Positions 42,469-53,000 of a stretch of DNA of 64,000 nucleotides are shown here, piece by piece. The DNA lies in NCBI GenBank assembly GCA_038503035.1, contig JAVSML010000995.1, positions 124,001 to 188,000 on the forward strand. Direction: 5' to 3'. Under the pieces are notes generated by a model. It worked only from the letters and a program-made list of their open reading frames with translations. It did not search any database and had not been told where the DNA came from. Source of the DNA: Crocodylus rhombifer. Its lineage: Eukaryota; Chordata; Crocodylia; Crocodylidae. Position numbers and translations under genes: made by a program. Within the stretch, counting starts at the first letter, position 1. Each line of letters opens with the position of its first letter.

Positions 42469-42780
42469 CAGTGGTTCTCAACCTTTTTTGTGCCAGGACC
42501 CATTTGTAAAAATTTGATGGCTAGTGCCTCTCACGCCCAACCTGCTGCCCCCCACCCCCAGGCTCCAGCCCCCTGCAGTGTGAGGGGCAGGAGGTGGGTG
42601 TGTGGGAGGGGGTGGGTCTGGGCCATGCAGTACCCCAAGCAGCCCCTTGCAAGGTGTAACTGCTAGCCTGCAAGAGATTAGCCAGTTTCCCATGTTTTTC
42701 TCTTTTAAAGGAGAATCTATTTTTAAAGTTTGTTCACAATCTTTCAAATATTCTTGTGACCCACAGGTTGAGAAACACTT
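42469..42780. mobile_element. hAT miniature element, second insertion at the same target
   Basis: A 312-bp element with ends CAGTGGTTCTCAACCTTTT and AGGTTGAGAAACACTT. It is flanked by TTCTAGAC at 42461-42468 and 42781-42788. It therefore starts directly at the right duplication of the neighbouring hAT element and made a third copy of the same 8-mer. It is related to the 14847-15139 element. Confidence 0.9.
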
Positions 42781-43166
42781 TTCTAGACTGAGCACTGAGT
42801 CTCATTGGGTAAAGTGATTTTCTTTAATCTTTACTAATCTATAGAGGAGCCTCTGGGAACCCTGTAAGATTGGGCCCCTAATATAGTCCATGGCCTGTTG
42901 TGGCCTACGTATAAAACTTTTCTAAAAAGGTTACATAAATATATTGTCTCAAATGGTATATAAGTAGGAGTTATAATCCCTATTCCACGATGATATGAGC
43001 TTTAACATGTCTTAAAACTACCTTTTATACAGGTGTTTTTTTTAAAAAGCATCTTAATCAAGAAAGTAAAAAAATACGATTAAATAAAAGAAATCTGATT
43101 TTATATTTTGAAATCCTATTGTTTTTGTTTATTTATTTTTTAAATTGTTAATTTTTATCCACCCTG

Positions 43167-45840
43167 GGAAACAGCCAATCTTCTTATGGTAATGAGAAGA
43201 AAAAAAATCATGTAGGGAAAAAAATCTTAATATCAGGCCTTGAGTCTTGTCCTCACTGCCTTTCATGCGCATCACAGACCGAGGGAGTATATGTGTATGT
43301 GTCATAATTGTTAATTATTCGGTTGATGATAACTGATGATTTAGCTGTTTACGAGTATGTGGACTTTGAGTAAAGATAGCTGACCACCCAGTGTCCATGT
43401 CTCCTAATGCAGTCCTGAAGAAGGAATCTGAAAAATCTACATATTGAGATGAATCAAATGCCTGTGAAGGAATTAAGTGGAGCAAGTGAGTAATGTGCAG
43501 AGCCTACATTTTGAATGGCGTAATTTTTTGGTTTACTAAACATGAAAATGAGTTAATGTGGGTCTGTGCAATTCTGATGTCTATCTATGGTATGTGGTTG
43601 AGCAGTATAAAGTCACTGAATCAGACTTGTGAATAAGATGGAGACGAGGCCTGGACTTTACTTCAAAAAATACCTTATTTGTCCTTTGCACTCTTGTCAA
43701 CTTTAGATCCAGCTGTTTCCATCTCCCAAATGAATTAGGTCTGTTTCAGGTTACTCAACATCTTGTACTTAACTTTTTCTTTTTTTAGTCCATATCTCAC
43801 TACTTGGGCTGATGCTCTGGGAACAGAATCCCCATAGGACAAAAGGGAGGTGGTTGGCACATGTTAAAAGACTGGCAATTAGGTAACAAAAGAGTTTTAT
43901 AGCCAACAACTTCACTACTAAGTCAAGTTACCACAAGCAGTTGAATAGTGTAGTGAAGTTACCACATGCAGGTGAATATTATAGACCCTGGATTGTGCTT
44001 ATTTCTACTCAGCTTTTCAACCCTGTTCTTTCCTTCCTTTAGAGGTGGAACAGCAAGGTGTTGAACCTATAAGTCCTGTTTTTCCCTGAACAATAGAAAT
44101 ATTTGTGGCTCCTTTTACGGGGAAACTTGAGCAATCTGCTCACAATGGGATTAGCGCAAAGAACATTATATAAAATAAGAATGATTTGTATTATTTGGGA
44201 GCGCACAAGAGTTGGAAAAGCTTTTCAATTATCCATTGAAATCAAAGCACTTTGAAATTTGTTTTTCAATGAAATTGCATCAGGAGGAAAAACAAGTAGA
44301 AAGCAGACATGAAAACGTGCAATAAACCCTGACCTTTTCCAGTAGCATTCTTGAGATGCACTAACCAGCAGTTTCAAGTACTGCTGTTCAGTGCTCCTGA
44401 AAATGACTTTGCTTCCTTTTGATGTAATCAAGATAACTTTCAAATTGTCCCCCTTGTCCTCAGATGATCTTACAGGTTTTATCATGCAAAGAAGTTCTAA
44501 GAATAATAGCAAGGCTACATCATGGGTAGTTTACTTATTTGGGTACATAGAACTAATCACACTCCTTGGCTCCCAAAATGTTAACATTTATCTCTCTACA
44601 TTTGATTTGGAACAGCATAATAAAACAGAGATTCATATACAGCTCAGTTGTGCTCTAATATATATAAATTTGTAATTTAGGGGGATTTGATATGTGGTGG
44701 TAGCTGATAGGACTAAATAAACTTAAGATAAATATTAATCTTCTGAAGAAAGAAAACTCACATTCTGTCTCAAAAGAATGAAGACCTCATCATACTTACA
44801 CTGGTTGCAAAATGTCTCTTAGTGCCTGAAAACTGTAGGTAATCATATTCAAGTTGAATAGGTCCCTTTGCCATTAAGGATCCTGATTCTTTGTTGTTTA
44901 CAAATGAAAGGATTGAAATAAACTGAGCCTCAGCATGAACATCTAGTTTTTGATCCGTCAAGCTGTAATCTCTTCAGTGAGACAGCATGGACACATTATA
45001 TTGCTTCTCTACACTGCCATTATGATGTCATTGAAGAAATGCATTGTCCTAAACCGGATTTGTCCACTTGGCAGGCTGTGGGGCTTGTCGGTACAGATGC
45101 CAAAGCCACTGTATGAGCATAGCTCCAGAGCCAACGGGGTGAATACAGCTACCTAAACTGGAAACAGTGAAAAAGTAGGATAAGGAAAAGTGGCATTCAT
45201 CTGGGTTACAGGCCTGTGCCAAGGTAGCAGCTCCCACAGCCATATTGACAAACTACTGCCCTGCTGCTAGAGGTGGGGCATCTGGCCCAAAGGACCAATT
45301 AAGTTGAACAGCCATGTTCTACACCATGCTCTAGCAGCATGGCCTTCAACTTTAAATATTAGTATGATTTTTCAACACTAGTTGTCTTCAGAGCCTCAAA
45401 GATGTGATATGAAACTGTACAGAAGTTAGGAGAACCTTGTTTGAACAAGTGTGCTTCTGGCTTACACAAAATGTCACAGGTTATTGGAGAAATTGAACAT
45501 TCTGGCTACTAAAATACTGAGAAATTCAAAAATGGTTGTCATATGTGCAACCTGCAGCAAATGCAACATCAGTCGTTTAAGCATGCCTCAGAGTCTAGGT
45601 CAAGAATTCCAACCCTGTATGGCCATGAGTTGACCAAAATGTTTTAACTTTACAGAAAAGAACATAACTGCCATTTAGTGGTTCAGACTGTAGGGCCATT
45701 TTGTCCTATATCCTGTCTCACAGTGGCAGAGAATGGATACTTATCTACATCTGCCATCTACTTGCTTATTTGCTCCATCGTGCCAGATCCTTCTATAGTT
45801 CCTTACGGTCCACTTTGGCCGTTACCACTTAGAATAATTT
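43167..45840. other. Intergenic, no recognisable gene
   Basis: AT-rich sequence without a repeat I can name. A 63-codon minus-strand frame at 44770-44961 ends at a donor-like GTAAGTAT but lacks a credible acceptor. Confidence 0.5.
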
Positions 45841-46110
45841 TGTGTTACTAACTGAAACCTGCAAAGCATTTGTGATGAAACCTGGGGTGCTAGTGGGTGG
45901 GTCCTGCCTGGGGGACACCACTGCCATGGAGGGAAGCACTGGGGTCCTTGCAACTCAGGGGCTGTGTGACTGGCCGGCAGCTCACTCCATGAGTGCGGGA
46001 GAGGTGGACAGGCTCCAGGGAGGGGAAAAAAAAGGATCAGGCCCCTCACTGCTTTTTTTTTTTTTTTTCCTTCAGCAGAGCTTGCCCACTCCAAGGCAGG
46101 GGCCCTGATG
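45841..46110. other. GC-rich patch with poly-T tract
   Basis: Locally GC-rich sequence ending in about 17 T (46053-46069). It could be the tail of a minus-strand retroposed sequence, but I recognise no parent RNA. Confidence 0.3.
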
Positions 46111-46163
46111 CTTCATTCTAGCTCTGATTTACTTGCCTATCTGTTTGAAATGTCTCAGGGTCT

Positions 46164-46293
46164 ATAATAATAACATACTTATTCTGTCTGTTGGGAGCAC
46201 TCTGGTTGGTTGTTTCAGTAAGCATTGTGATTGGCTGCCAAGACAACCAATCAGAGTGCTCTGGACAGATGGAGTACGCCTATTATTATTACA
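46164..46293. repeat. Palindromic MITE
   Basis: The ends TATAATAATAACATAC and GTACGCCTATTATTATTACA are inverted. Inside, GAGCACTCTGGTTGGTTGT pairs with ACAACCAATCAGAGTGCTC. It shares CTGTCTG...CCAATCAGAG with 29735-29835. Confidence 0.65.
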
Positions 46294-46319
46294 GATTTGC
46301 AAATTTGGCCACCCCACTA

Positions 46320-46505
46320 CTCCCCCTTTTCCAGATCATTTATGAATATGTCTCACAGCACTGGTCCCAATACAGATCCCTGGGGAAGCCTGCTCTTTAC
46401 TTGTTTTCATCTTGAAAAGTGACTGCTTATACTCACTCTGTTTTCTATCCTTAAGCCATTTTCTAATCCATGAGTGGGCCTTCCCTATAATCCCATAACT
46501 AAACT
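46320..46505 (-). mobile_element. CR1 ORF2 fragment (probable)
   Basis: AGCACTGGTCCCAATACAGA followed by TCCCTGGGG and later CCATTTTCTAATCCA resembles the antisense of the reverse-transcriptase region seen in many sauropsid CR1 copies. Only a short piece is present and it has no open frame. Confidence 0.5.
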
Positions 46506-46837
46506 TTGAGAGTTTTTATGAAGAATGAAACTTTGTTAATTTAATTTCAGAAAAGTACTTAGTTTTAGGGGGGGGGTTCCAGTTTTCACTTTTAAAATAT
46601 TTTCCATTTGAAAAGTCAGGTCAAGAGAAAGAGAATTACTTTCTCTAGACTTTCAGTTTTTCTCAGGTATTTCAGTTTTCCAGAGGAGGAAGCTGAGAAA
46701 ATGAAAGCTTTCCCTCTATTTTCAAAGAACATTTTTCATTAACCAAAAATTAAAAATGTATTCTACTCACTTTTCACTGTTTCACTTTTACTGAGATGTC
46801 ACAGGTATACCTGTGTGTGTTTTGTTGAACCGTTTAC

Positions 46838-46847
46838 NNNNNNNNNN
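46838..46847. other. Assembly gap (10 N)
   Basis: A run of ten N. The sequence directly after it is already inside an AAACTGGTTTA-family repeat, so the gap probably reflects repeat collapse and its true length is unknown. Confidence 0.99.
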
Positions 46848-47100
46848 AGACAGCACAGCCCAGCCGAGGGCTAGAAAGCATACTAGGGTGCTGAGGGACT
46901 TTGATTTAATTTAAACTAGGGAAGGGTCTGGGACAGAAGTTCTATAAACTGGTTTGATCCAAATCACTTAAGTCTCATATTACGTTCAACCAGGTTTATC
47001 TTAAACCAGTTTCAGCTGTTTTGAAACTTGTTTATGTGCACTGAACTTCTGTCCTGTTCTAGGTTTAAACCAGTTTGTGTGTAACTTCTGTCCCTAGCCC
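46848..47100 (+). repeat. AAACTGGTTTA-rich TIR repeat, copy 2
   Basis: Follows copy 1 (2936-3304) almost base for base from AGAAAGCATACTAGGGTGCT through TTTAAACCAGTTTGTGTGTA to TTCTGTCCCTAGCCC. The 5' part is lost in the assembly gap. Confidence 0.7.
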
Positions 47101-50100
47101 TAGAGGGACAGGCAAAGTGGAGGAACCATCCACTTGCCACTGCTGTCACTGTCCCCGGCTAACCCCAGCTCCCATGCAACCCAGCTGGAGCAGGACAGGA
47201 GCTCTCCTCAGCCCTGGGCAGTGGGGACAGTGGCACTGGCAGGTGGGGAAGGGCAGAAAGGGAGCAAAGGGGCCAGGGAGAGGAAGAGACAGGACTCTGA
47301 GCATGGAGGGGAAAAGGGTGTGTGTGTGTAGGGGGTGTCTTACATTCTTCAGGGACTTGAAGTCCCCAGCTACTGTTCCTTTCATGTGTTCAAAAAATGG
47401 GGATGAGGCTGTACCTCCTCTGGACCCGCCCCTGTTTGGGAGGGTGGTGGGATTATTCTGCCAACCAAAAGCTTGGATTCTGTCAGTTAACAATTTATAC
47501 CTAGGCAGATTCAAGTCTGCAACAAAAGAAGTTATGTGAGCAAAGCTTTCCCTTGTAAACAAGGTTTTAGGCTTCTAAGTTTTGTCCTCTGTCTTCTCAG
47601 CCGTTTGGAGAGTATAGTTTTCTGCTTTTGCAGTAGTAGCTACACTAACTCCATCTGTTGCCTAGAAATATTATTCAATGGCAGCCTCCTTTCAGTAAAT
47701 TCATTCCAACTCTGTTTTATAGCAGGAAATTCTGCTATAGCTAGAGAAGGAAATTGTCATGCTAATATGTGCATGCCATTTTAGCAGTCAGCTTTACAGC
47801 CTGATTTGCTTAAAAGTTTACAGGACCCCTAGTAAACAGGTTTTTTAGATCTTATTTTTCCACTGACTTCAATTGTCCACTACAGTCCTTTGAGACTTCA
47901 ACACCATTTGCTCTCGCTTATGACAGAATAACTTATGAGCACATCGAACACAGAATCAAAGCATTCCTTTTAGAATGTCCAGCTGTAGTGAAGTAATCTC
48001 TGAACAGGCTTCTATGACAAAATGTTGTCCAGATGAGTTGCATTTAAACCTTTTGCATTGTTCTGGAGGTAAAAAGGCTAGAAACAACTGTTAGAAGTAA
48101 CCAATAAACAACAACAACAACAAAATCAGGAACTATAGGTGTCCAAGCTACGAGTTTAAGATTTGCATAACAAACAACAGAATAAATAGTTCTGTTCTAT
48201 TACCATCGTTTGGCTTTTACATGGTAGCTTTTACACTTTTGTACTAGCTAAAGAAAAACATCCTTTAACATTTTCTGACTAATACACACTGCAAAATTGC
48301 AGTATGCAAATCTTGTTTCTCTTTATGTAAGAGTACATGAGGTTTTCTTCCTTTGTGTTTTGTTCTGAAGAGCTCACTGTTGGAAAGCTTGAAAAGCTTG
48401 TTTCAGAATATAATTTCTTTGGCAGAAATTCGAAGTGCTCTATTAGTGAACACTTAATCCCAAGTAATTTTCCTATTATCTTGGACCATAGCTACACATT
48501 TCCACTGAAGAAAATATGCTTGTCAAAGAACCTTCCATGTCCTAAAATCTGTGTGCACAGTGCTTTTGTAAAGGATCTGAAGCTCTTAATCGATTAATAG
48601 CCTGTTAAATTCATATTGTAGTAAAATAGTGCTCCAATTATAATTGCAGAATTGAAAAGCCAAGAATTTTGTTCAAAGGCTTTTAATTAGTTTATAACTT
48701 TTGGTCATGCTAAAATGTCTTCTAAATACTCAATTCTACTGTTTACCGATAGTAACTGGTTTTGTGTACAACAGGAAATGGATAAACATTCTTTCAATTT
48801 CTCCATGAAACAGTTCTTTCATGCGTGCCTATTTTTCTATTTTGCATAGGTAAAACTTTACATTAATTGAGAATTACAGTTGCAGACATAAGCACTCAAA
48901 AGTGAAGAAATATCAAAATGAACATGCAATCTTAACTCTGCCTGCTTCTGTGAAGGCATTAGGCTACAATGCTTAATATGCACCACATAGTGTATTATTA
49001 AAGAAACTTGTATTGTGCAATATTTTCTATAACGTAGCTCTTGAAATAAACATCAAAAGAAAGAGTTTTAGTTTTCAGCACTTAAAGATCAAAAGCCTCT
49101 CCATAAATTTCACGTAGTTAATGCAAACTCCACAAGCTGGAACTAGACACTCATCAAAGGTCATTCTCCCACATCCCTGACAGGCTTTTTGCCAATTCTT
49201 TGCACACATTAGCAGCAGAATAGCACAAGAACTTTCCTCAAGGAGTTCTTGAATACAGCTCCAGTAGGTTTTCTTTAAGTATGCAGGAGTGGCTGATCTC
49301 TTCTAAAGCCCACTGAAAATGGGTCTTCCAGATGCAATATATAGGGAGGGGCTTTTCTCTGACACTGTAGGAGCTTAAGTGCTAGGGGAAAAGGCAAGGA
49401 ACCAACCTGCAATATTGTAGTTCCAAAGGCACACTGGAGTGGGGTTTCCTCCTTTGCACTTTTGGAGGTGTTGAGAAGGAAGACATTGACCTATATTCCT
49501 AGGTTTAAAGAATAAAGTGTAATTAAATGTAGATGGAAGAGTGTACACACACAATTGACCTGTACATATCTCTAGGCAGCATGTCATACAATTCTGGGGG
49601 AATTCTTAAAGGATGTGGGAGAGAATGTTTCTGTTGTAAACTTAGGAGTTTGGCAGCTCAAGGTCTGCAGTGGCACGCTTTTCTTCCATCTATGTTCCTT
49701 ACATCAGGAGCAACTATGTTTATGGAAACCAAGCACAACCAGAGGAAAACTGCTGGTTTTCTTATTGCTTTTCAGTAGCCAGAATGAGAGCTGAGATCTG
49801 ACCCAGCTGAGTCCAGGAGGAAATCAGAACAATCCATCAACTAAATGGACAAAACTTAAATCACATGTTACTAGCATATTTATATCCTACTAAGGATTTT
49901 ACTGTCTTAAAAATTATCTTAAAATTCCCTTTTATTATTTCTGTTTCATGTCCAAGATGAATTTTGGAAAACAAAACCCTCATATACTAGAAAACAATGG
50001 GGTTACTTTCACTACTGCTGAAGGGGAGTTTAATTTTCAGGTTCTTATGTATATTTCAAACACTGCAAGGTAATGACATCTTACAGGAGCTAATGGAAAG

Positions 50101-51265
50101 ACTGAAAACAGTTGCTGTCTTTTAAACAGAACCTTTTAAAAATATTTAAATCTGGGGACAAATTGAAGCTAACAGTACCCTTTACAATACGTAAAATTAA
50201 TTTGAATTTCCATGAGGTGTTTGCTGACTTCATAGAAAATAGCTATATTGAACTCTAATAAGCTGTATTTTCAGACTGCTTTGAATGTCTTATATTATCC
50301 TTAGTGACAGAAATATATCAGATTTCAAATTAATAGCCTTACCTCCCTACAGAAAACATTTAATAAGCCACTGTTAATCAAAACACTTTCAAGCTTCTTT
50401 TATGTAAACTTTTCCTGTGATTTGTTTTACAAATACTTTTTTCAGTTCAACATAGCATAATTTCACAGTTTCTCATTTCATGTACGTACAAAAGTTAAAG
50501 GAAGTACAACTGAGCATGCATCGGAGATGATAATACAAAGTAAACGCATTTAGTTCTCCATCTCTCTCTCTCTCCCCCACATTCACTTATGTATAAAGCT
50601 TAAAAAGTTGAAATCAACATAAGGGTAAAATTAATTGACTTTCTTTTTACTGACATTTTGTGAAATTAAAGTATCAAATATTAGCAAATGTGTTTGTATG
50701 TCGGTATGGGTCACATTTTAACTTCATTCTGCTGCTTTCAAACTAACAAGTTTGTCTAAGTTCTCAATATTTTTTATCCTGCTGAAAAAATGGACTGAAA
50801 TTGAAGCTCAGGTTATTTAACGGTTAATTAAAAATCATCCTTTTCTCAAGGCTAAAATTCATGAGCTGTATTTATGGTTGTCCACGGTATTTTTTTTGTT
50901 GCTATCAATAGTTTATATGCATAACAAGTACAAATCAAATGAAGTCACTTCCTGCAGTCTACATTAATAGTTTCTAATCTGTCTGAACAAAGATAGGTTC
51001 CTCATGGCTGAAAGTTGAAGCCATTTCAAACAATCACACTGAAAATTAGAGTTTAATTTTTCAGCTTTTCTTCTTCCTTCCTACACTGGTTCACCATTAA
51101 GTAATGCAAAATTATTTCCAGAAAGAGTGAAGGAAGTAACAACAGATTCAAAGAAAATGACTTGCTATTTTTATTTAAAAACAGTCTATAATATCCTAGC
51201 TTGTCTCAGCCACTATACCCTCCTCTTTTGGGAAGTTCTTGGTAGGCTAATCAATTTTACTGTTA
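47101..51265. other. Intergenic, no recognisable gene
   Basis: The first 450 bp are GC-rich, perhaps an extension of the preceding repeat, with frames of 154 and 138 codons on opposite strands. The remainder is AT-rich and contains a (CAA)n run at about 48107-48124. No exon could be identified. Confidence 0.5.
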
Positions 51266-51460
51266 TAACCCCTCATGAATGACAAAAATTGTTCAAGGCA
51301 GACTCTCCTTTTGCCCGAAAAAGGGTGTTTGTGCCCAAAAACTTGCAAAGAACATTTTTTTCCAACTATTTAGTTGGTCTAATAAAAGATATAACATTTA
51401 CCCAAAGAACCTTGCCTGCCTATGTCCTTAGACTAACATGACTACAACCAACACCCCACA
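51266..51460 (+). repeat. Interspersed repeat (GTTGGTCTAATAAAAGATAT family)
   Basis: Contains AAAAAGGGTGTTTGTGCCC, CTTGCAAAGAACATTTTTTT, AGTTGGTCTAATAAAAGATA and CCTATGTCCTTAGACTAACA. A reverse-complement copy lies at about 61128-61250. I recognise this text as a recurrent reptile repeat but cannot assign its class. Confidence 0.6.
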
Positions 51461-51754
51461 AAAACTGCTAAATAATTTCAATAGGATGCTGTATAGAATG
51501 CTGGCATTTTCCTGCTTTGTCCCTGTCAAAGCTGCACATGGAAAGGGGGTATGCATACACAACAGAAGGGTCACTAAGAATTGTTGCCCCCTATGCAGAG
51601 ATGCCAGAAAGCAGGGCAGTAGTGTGCCAAGCAGTGGACAGTCAGGGAGAGAGGAGTACTGAGCACTAAGGAAGGGGAAAGTGGTGACTACTCAGTCTTA
51701 CAGCACATGGGCTCTTGTTCTCACCTGCTCCCATAATGCAGATTCCCTTGACCA

Positions 51755-51985
51755 GGACCCAACCTGGGTCCTTGGTGGGAAGGGGAAGGGGAAGGGGAAG
51801 GGGAGGAACGAGGCATAGCCCAGCCTTGCAATGATGGGAAGGGAGTCTGATGCAGCCCCACCCAGCCCCGCAGAGGGAAGGGACCTTGACCCAGCACTAT
51901 GTGTGGGGAAGAGGGCTTGATGCAGTCCCAACTTGGCCCTATAGGAGGAAGGGGGCACAGCCTGGCTCCAACCCACCACGGGACT
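51755..51985 (+). repeat. Degenerate minisatellite with GGGGAA run
   Basis: Starts with (GGGGAA)n at about 51778-51806. Then come four or five diverged units of 35-40 bp with the pattern GGAAGGG..CTTGATGCAG.CCCAAC..GCCC. The 133- and 117-codon minus-strand frames lie over it and are not genes. Confidence 0.6.
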
Positions 51986-52252
51986 TGAGGGTTGAGAATT
52001 TGGCAGCAGGAGATGATGGCTGTATAAATCGCTGCTGCTCCCCCAACTCCACATTTCTGGACCTGGAATGTCATGGCTCTGTAGACACACTTGACACAAG
52101 GTTAAGCACCCTGCTCTAAGGCTCTAAGTTATAATAGTAGCAAGTTATTACTACCTGGTATCTAATGGTCTAAATACAAAGTTAAGTTGATGGACACACA
52201 TCATTTCTTAGTACATACCATATTTTTTTAAATGGCCAACTATCCTCTAGAT

Positions 52253-52445
52253 CAGTGCTTTTCAACCTTTTTTCATTTGCAGGTCCCTAAAAAGTTTTAA
52301 GCGGAGGTTCAGATGTTGGAAATTTTGAATGGAGGTACAGACCCCTTTGTATTGAAAGTGTGGGTATTTGCATACATTTGATTGATCATAGTCATAGTCA
52401 TCTTTCATGGTTTCCTTAGACATAGTCTGCAAATCTGTGAACCAC
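52253..52445. repeat. Degraded hAT-like element
   Basis: The left end CAGTGCTTTTCAACCTTTTT sits next to CTCTAGAT, which fits the nTCTAGAn target. A possible right end is TCTGTGAACCACTA. No matching right duplication was found, so it is truncated or decayed. Confidence 0.4.
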
Positions 52446-52587
52446 TAGCAGGCCCACCAGAAAGATTACACTGGATGAATAGAGTGTAAATTTTCCCCTC
52501 ATTTGCTAGATCTGGCTCAGTAAATTAGCATGATGAAGTGAACAGCATCTATATTTACTCTGTAGCTAATGAACTTCAGCCTCCAGG

Positions 52588-53000
52588 GTAGGGACAGGCA
52601 TTACACGTAAACTGACTTAAACCTGTAACAGAACAGAAGTTCAGTGCACATAAACCAGTTTCAAAATGGCTGAAACTGGTTTAAGATAAACCTGATTGAA
52701 TGTAGTATTAAACTGAACTGCTTTGGGTCAAACCTGTTTATGCAATGTGTCCCCAGACCCCTTCCTGCTTTAAGTTAAACCAGAGTCCCACAGCATCCCA
52801 GATGCTTTGCAGCCCTGGGCTATGCTGTCTGTTCCAGAGAACAGGGCTGGCCCCATCCCTTGGCTCCCTAGCCAGAGTTCTGGGGGAGACTGCAGGCAAA
52901 GCAGCATCTGCCTGGCTTCCCCCTGCCCCACCCCACCCTCACTGCTCAAGTGGGGATTCCCCCCTCCCTCCCATCTCCCACTGCATAGACCGAACCACAC
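52588..53000 (-). repeat. AAACTGGTTTA-rich TIR repeat, copy 3
   Basis: Reverse complement of copy 1. GGGACAGGCATTACACGTAA begins it on the plus strand, followed by ACAGAAGTTCAGTGCACATA and AACCAGTTTCAAAATGGCTG, then CCACAGCATCCCAGATGCTT and the GC-rich arm. Confidence 0.7.

Larger units (their letters stand above)
41319..43166. mobile_element. Old TIR element hosting two serial hAT insertions
   Basis: The left end CAGGGTGGATTTTATTTAAA and right end TTTTTATCCACCCTG are inverted, and both flanks of the interruption are rich in ATTTAAAT-like motifs. Flanking 8-mers AGTAGCAG and GGAAACAG agree at 5 of 8 positions. About 640 bp belong to the element; the rest is two later insertions (41565-42460 and 42469-42780). 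CAG...CTG ends suggest hAT. Confidence 0.7.

Noticed and set aside
44770..44961. Possible minus-strand exon with a GTAAGTAT donor
   Set aside because: No pyrimidine tract or good acceptor, and the peptide is not recognisable. A single donor-like site is expected by chance.
47075..47562. ORFs of 154 (plus) and 138 (minus) codons
   Set aside because: GC-rich sequence adjoining a repeat copy, both strands open, no domain.
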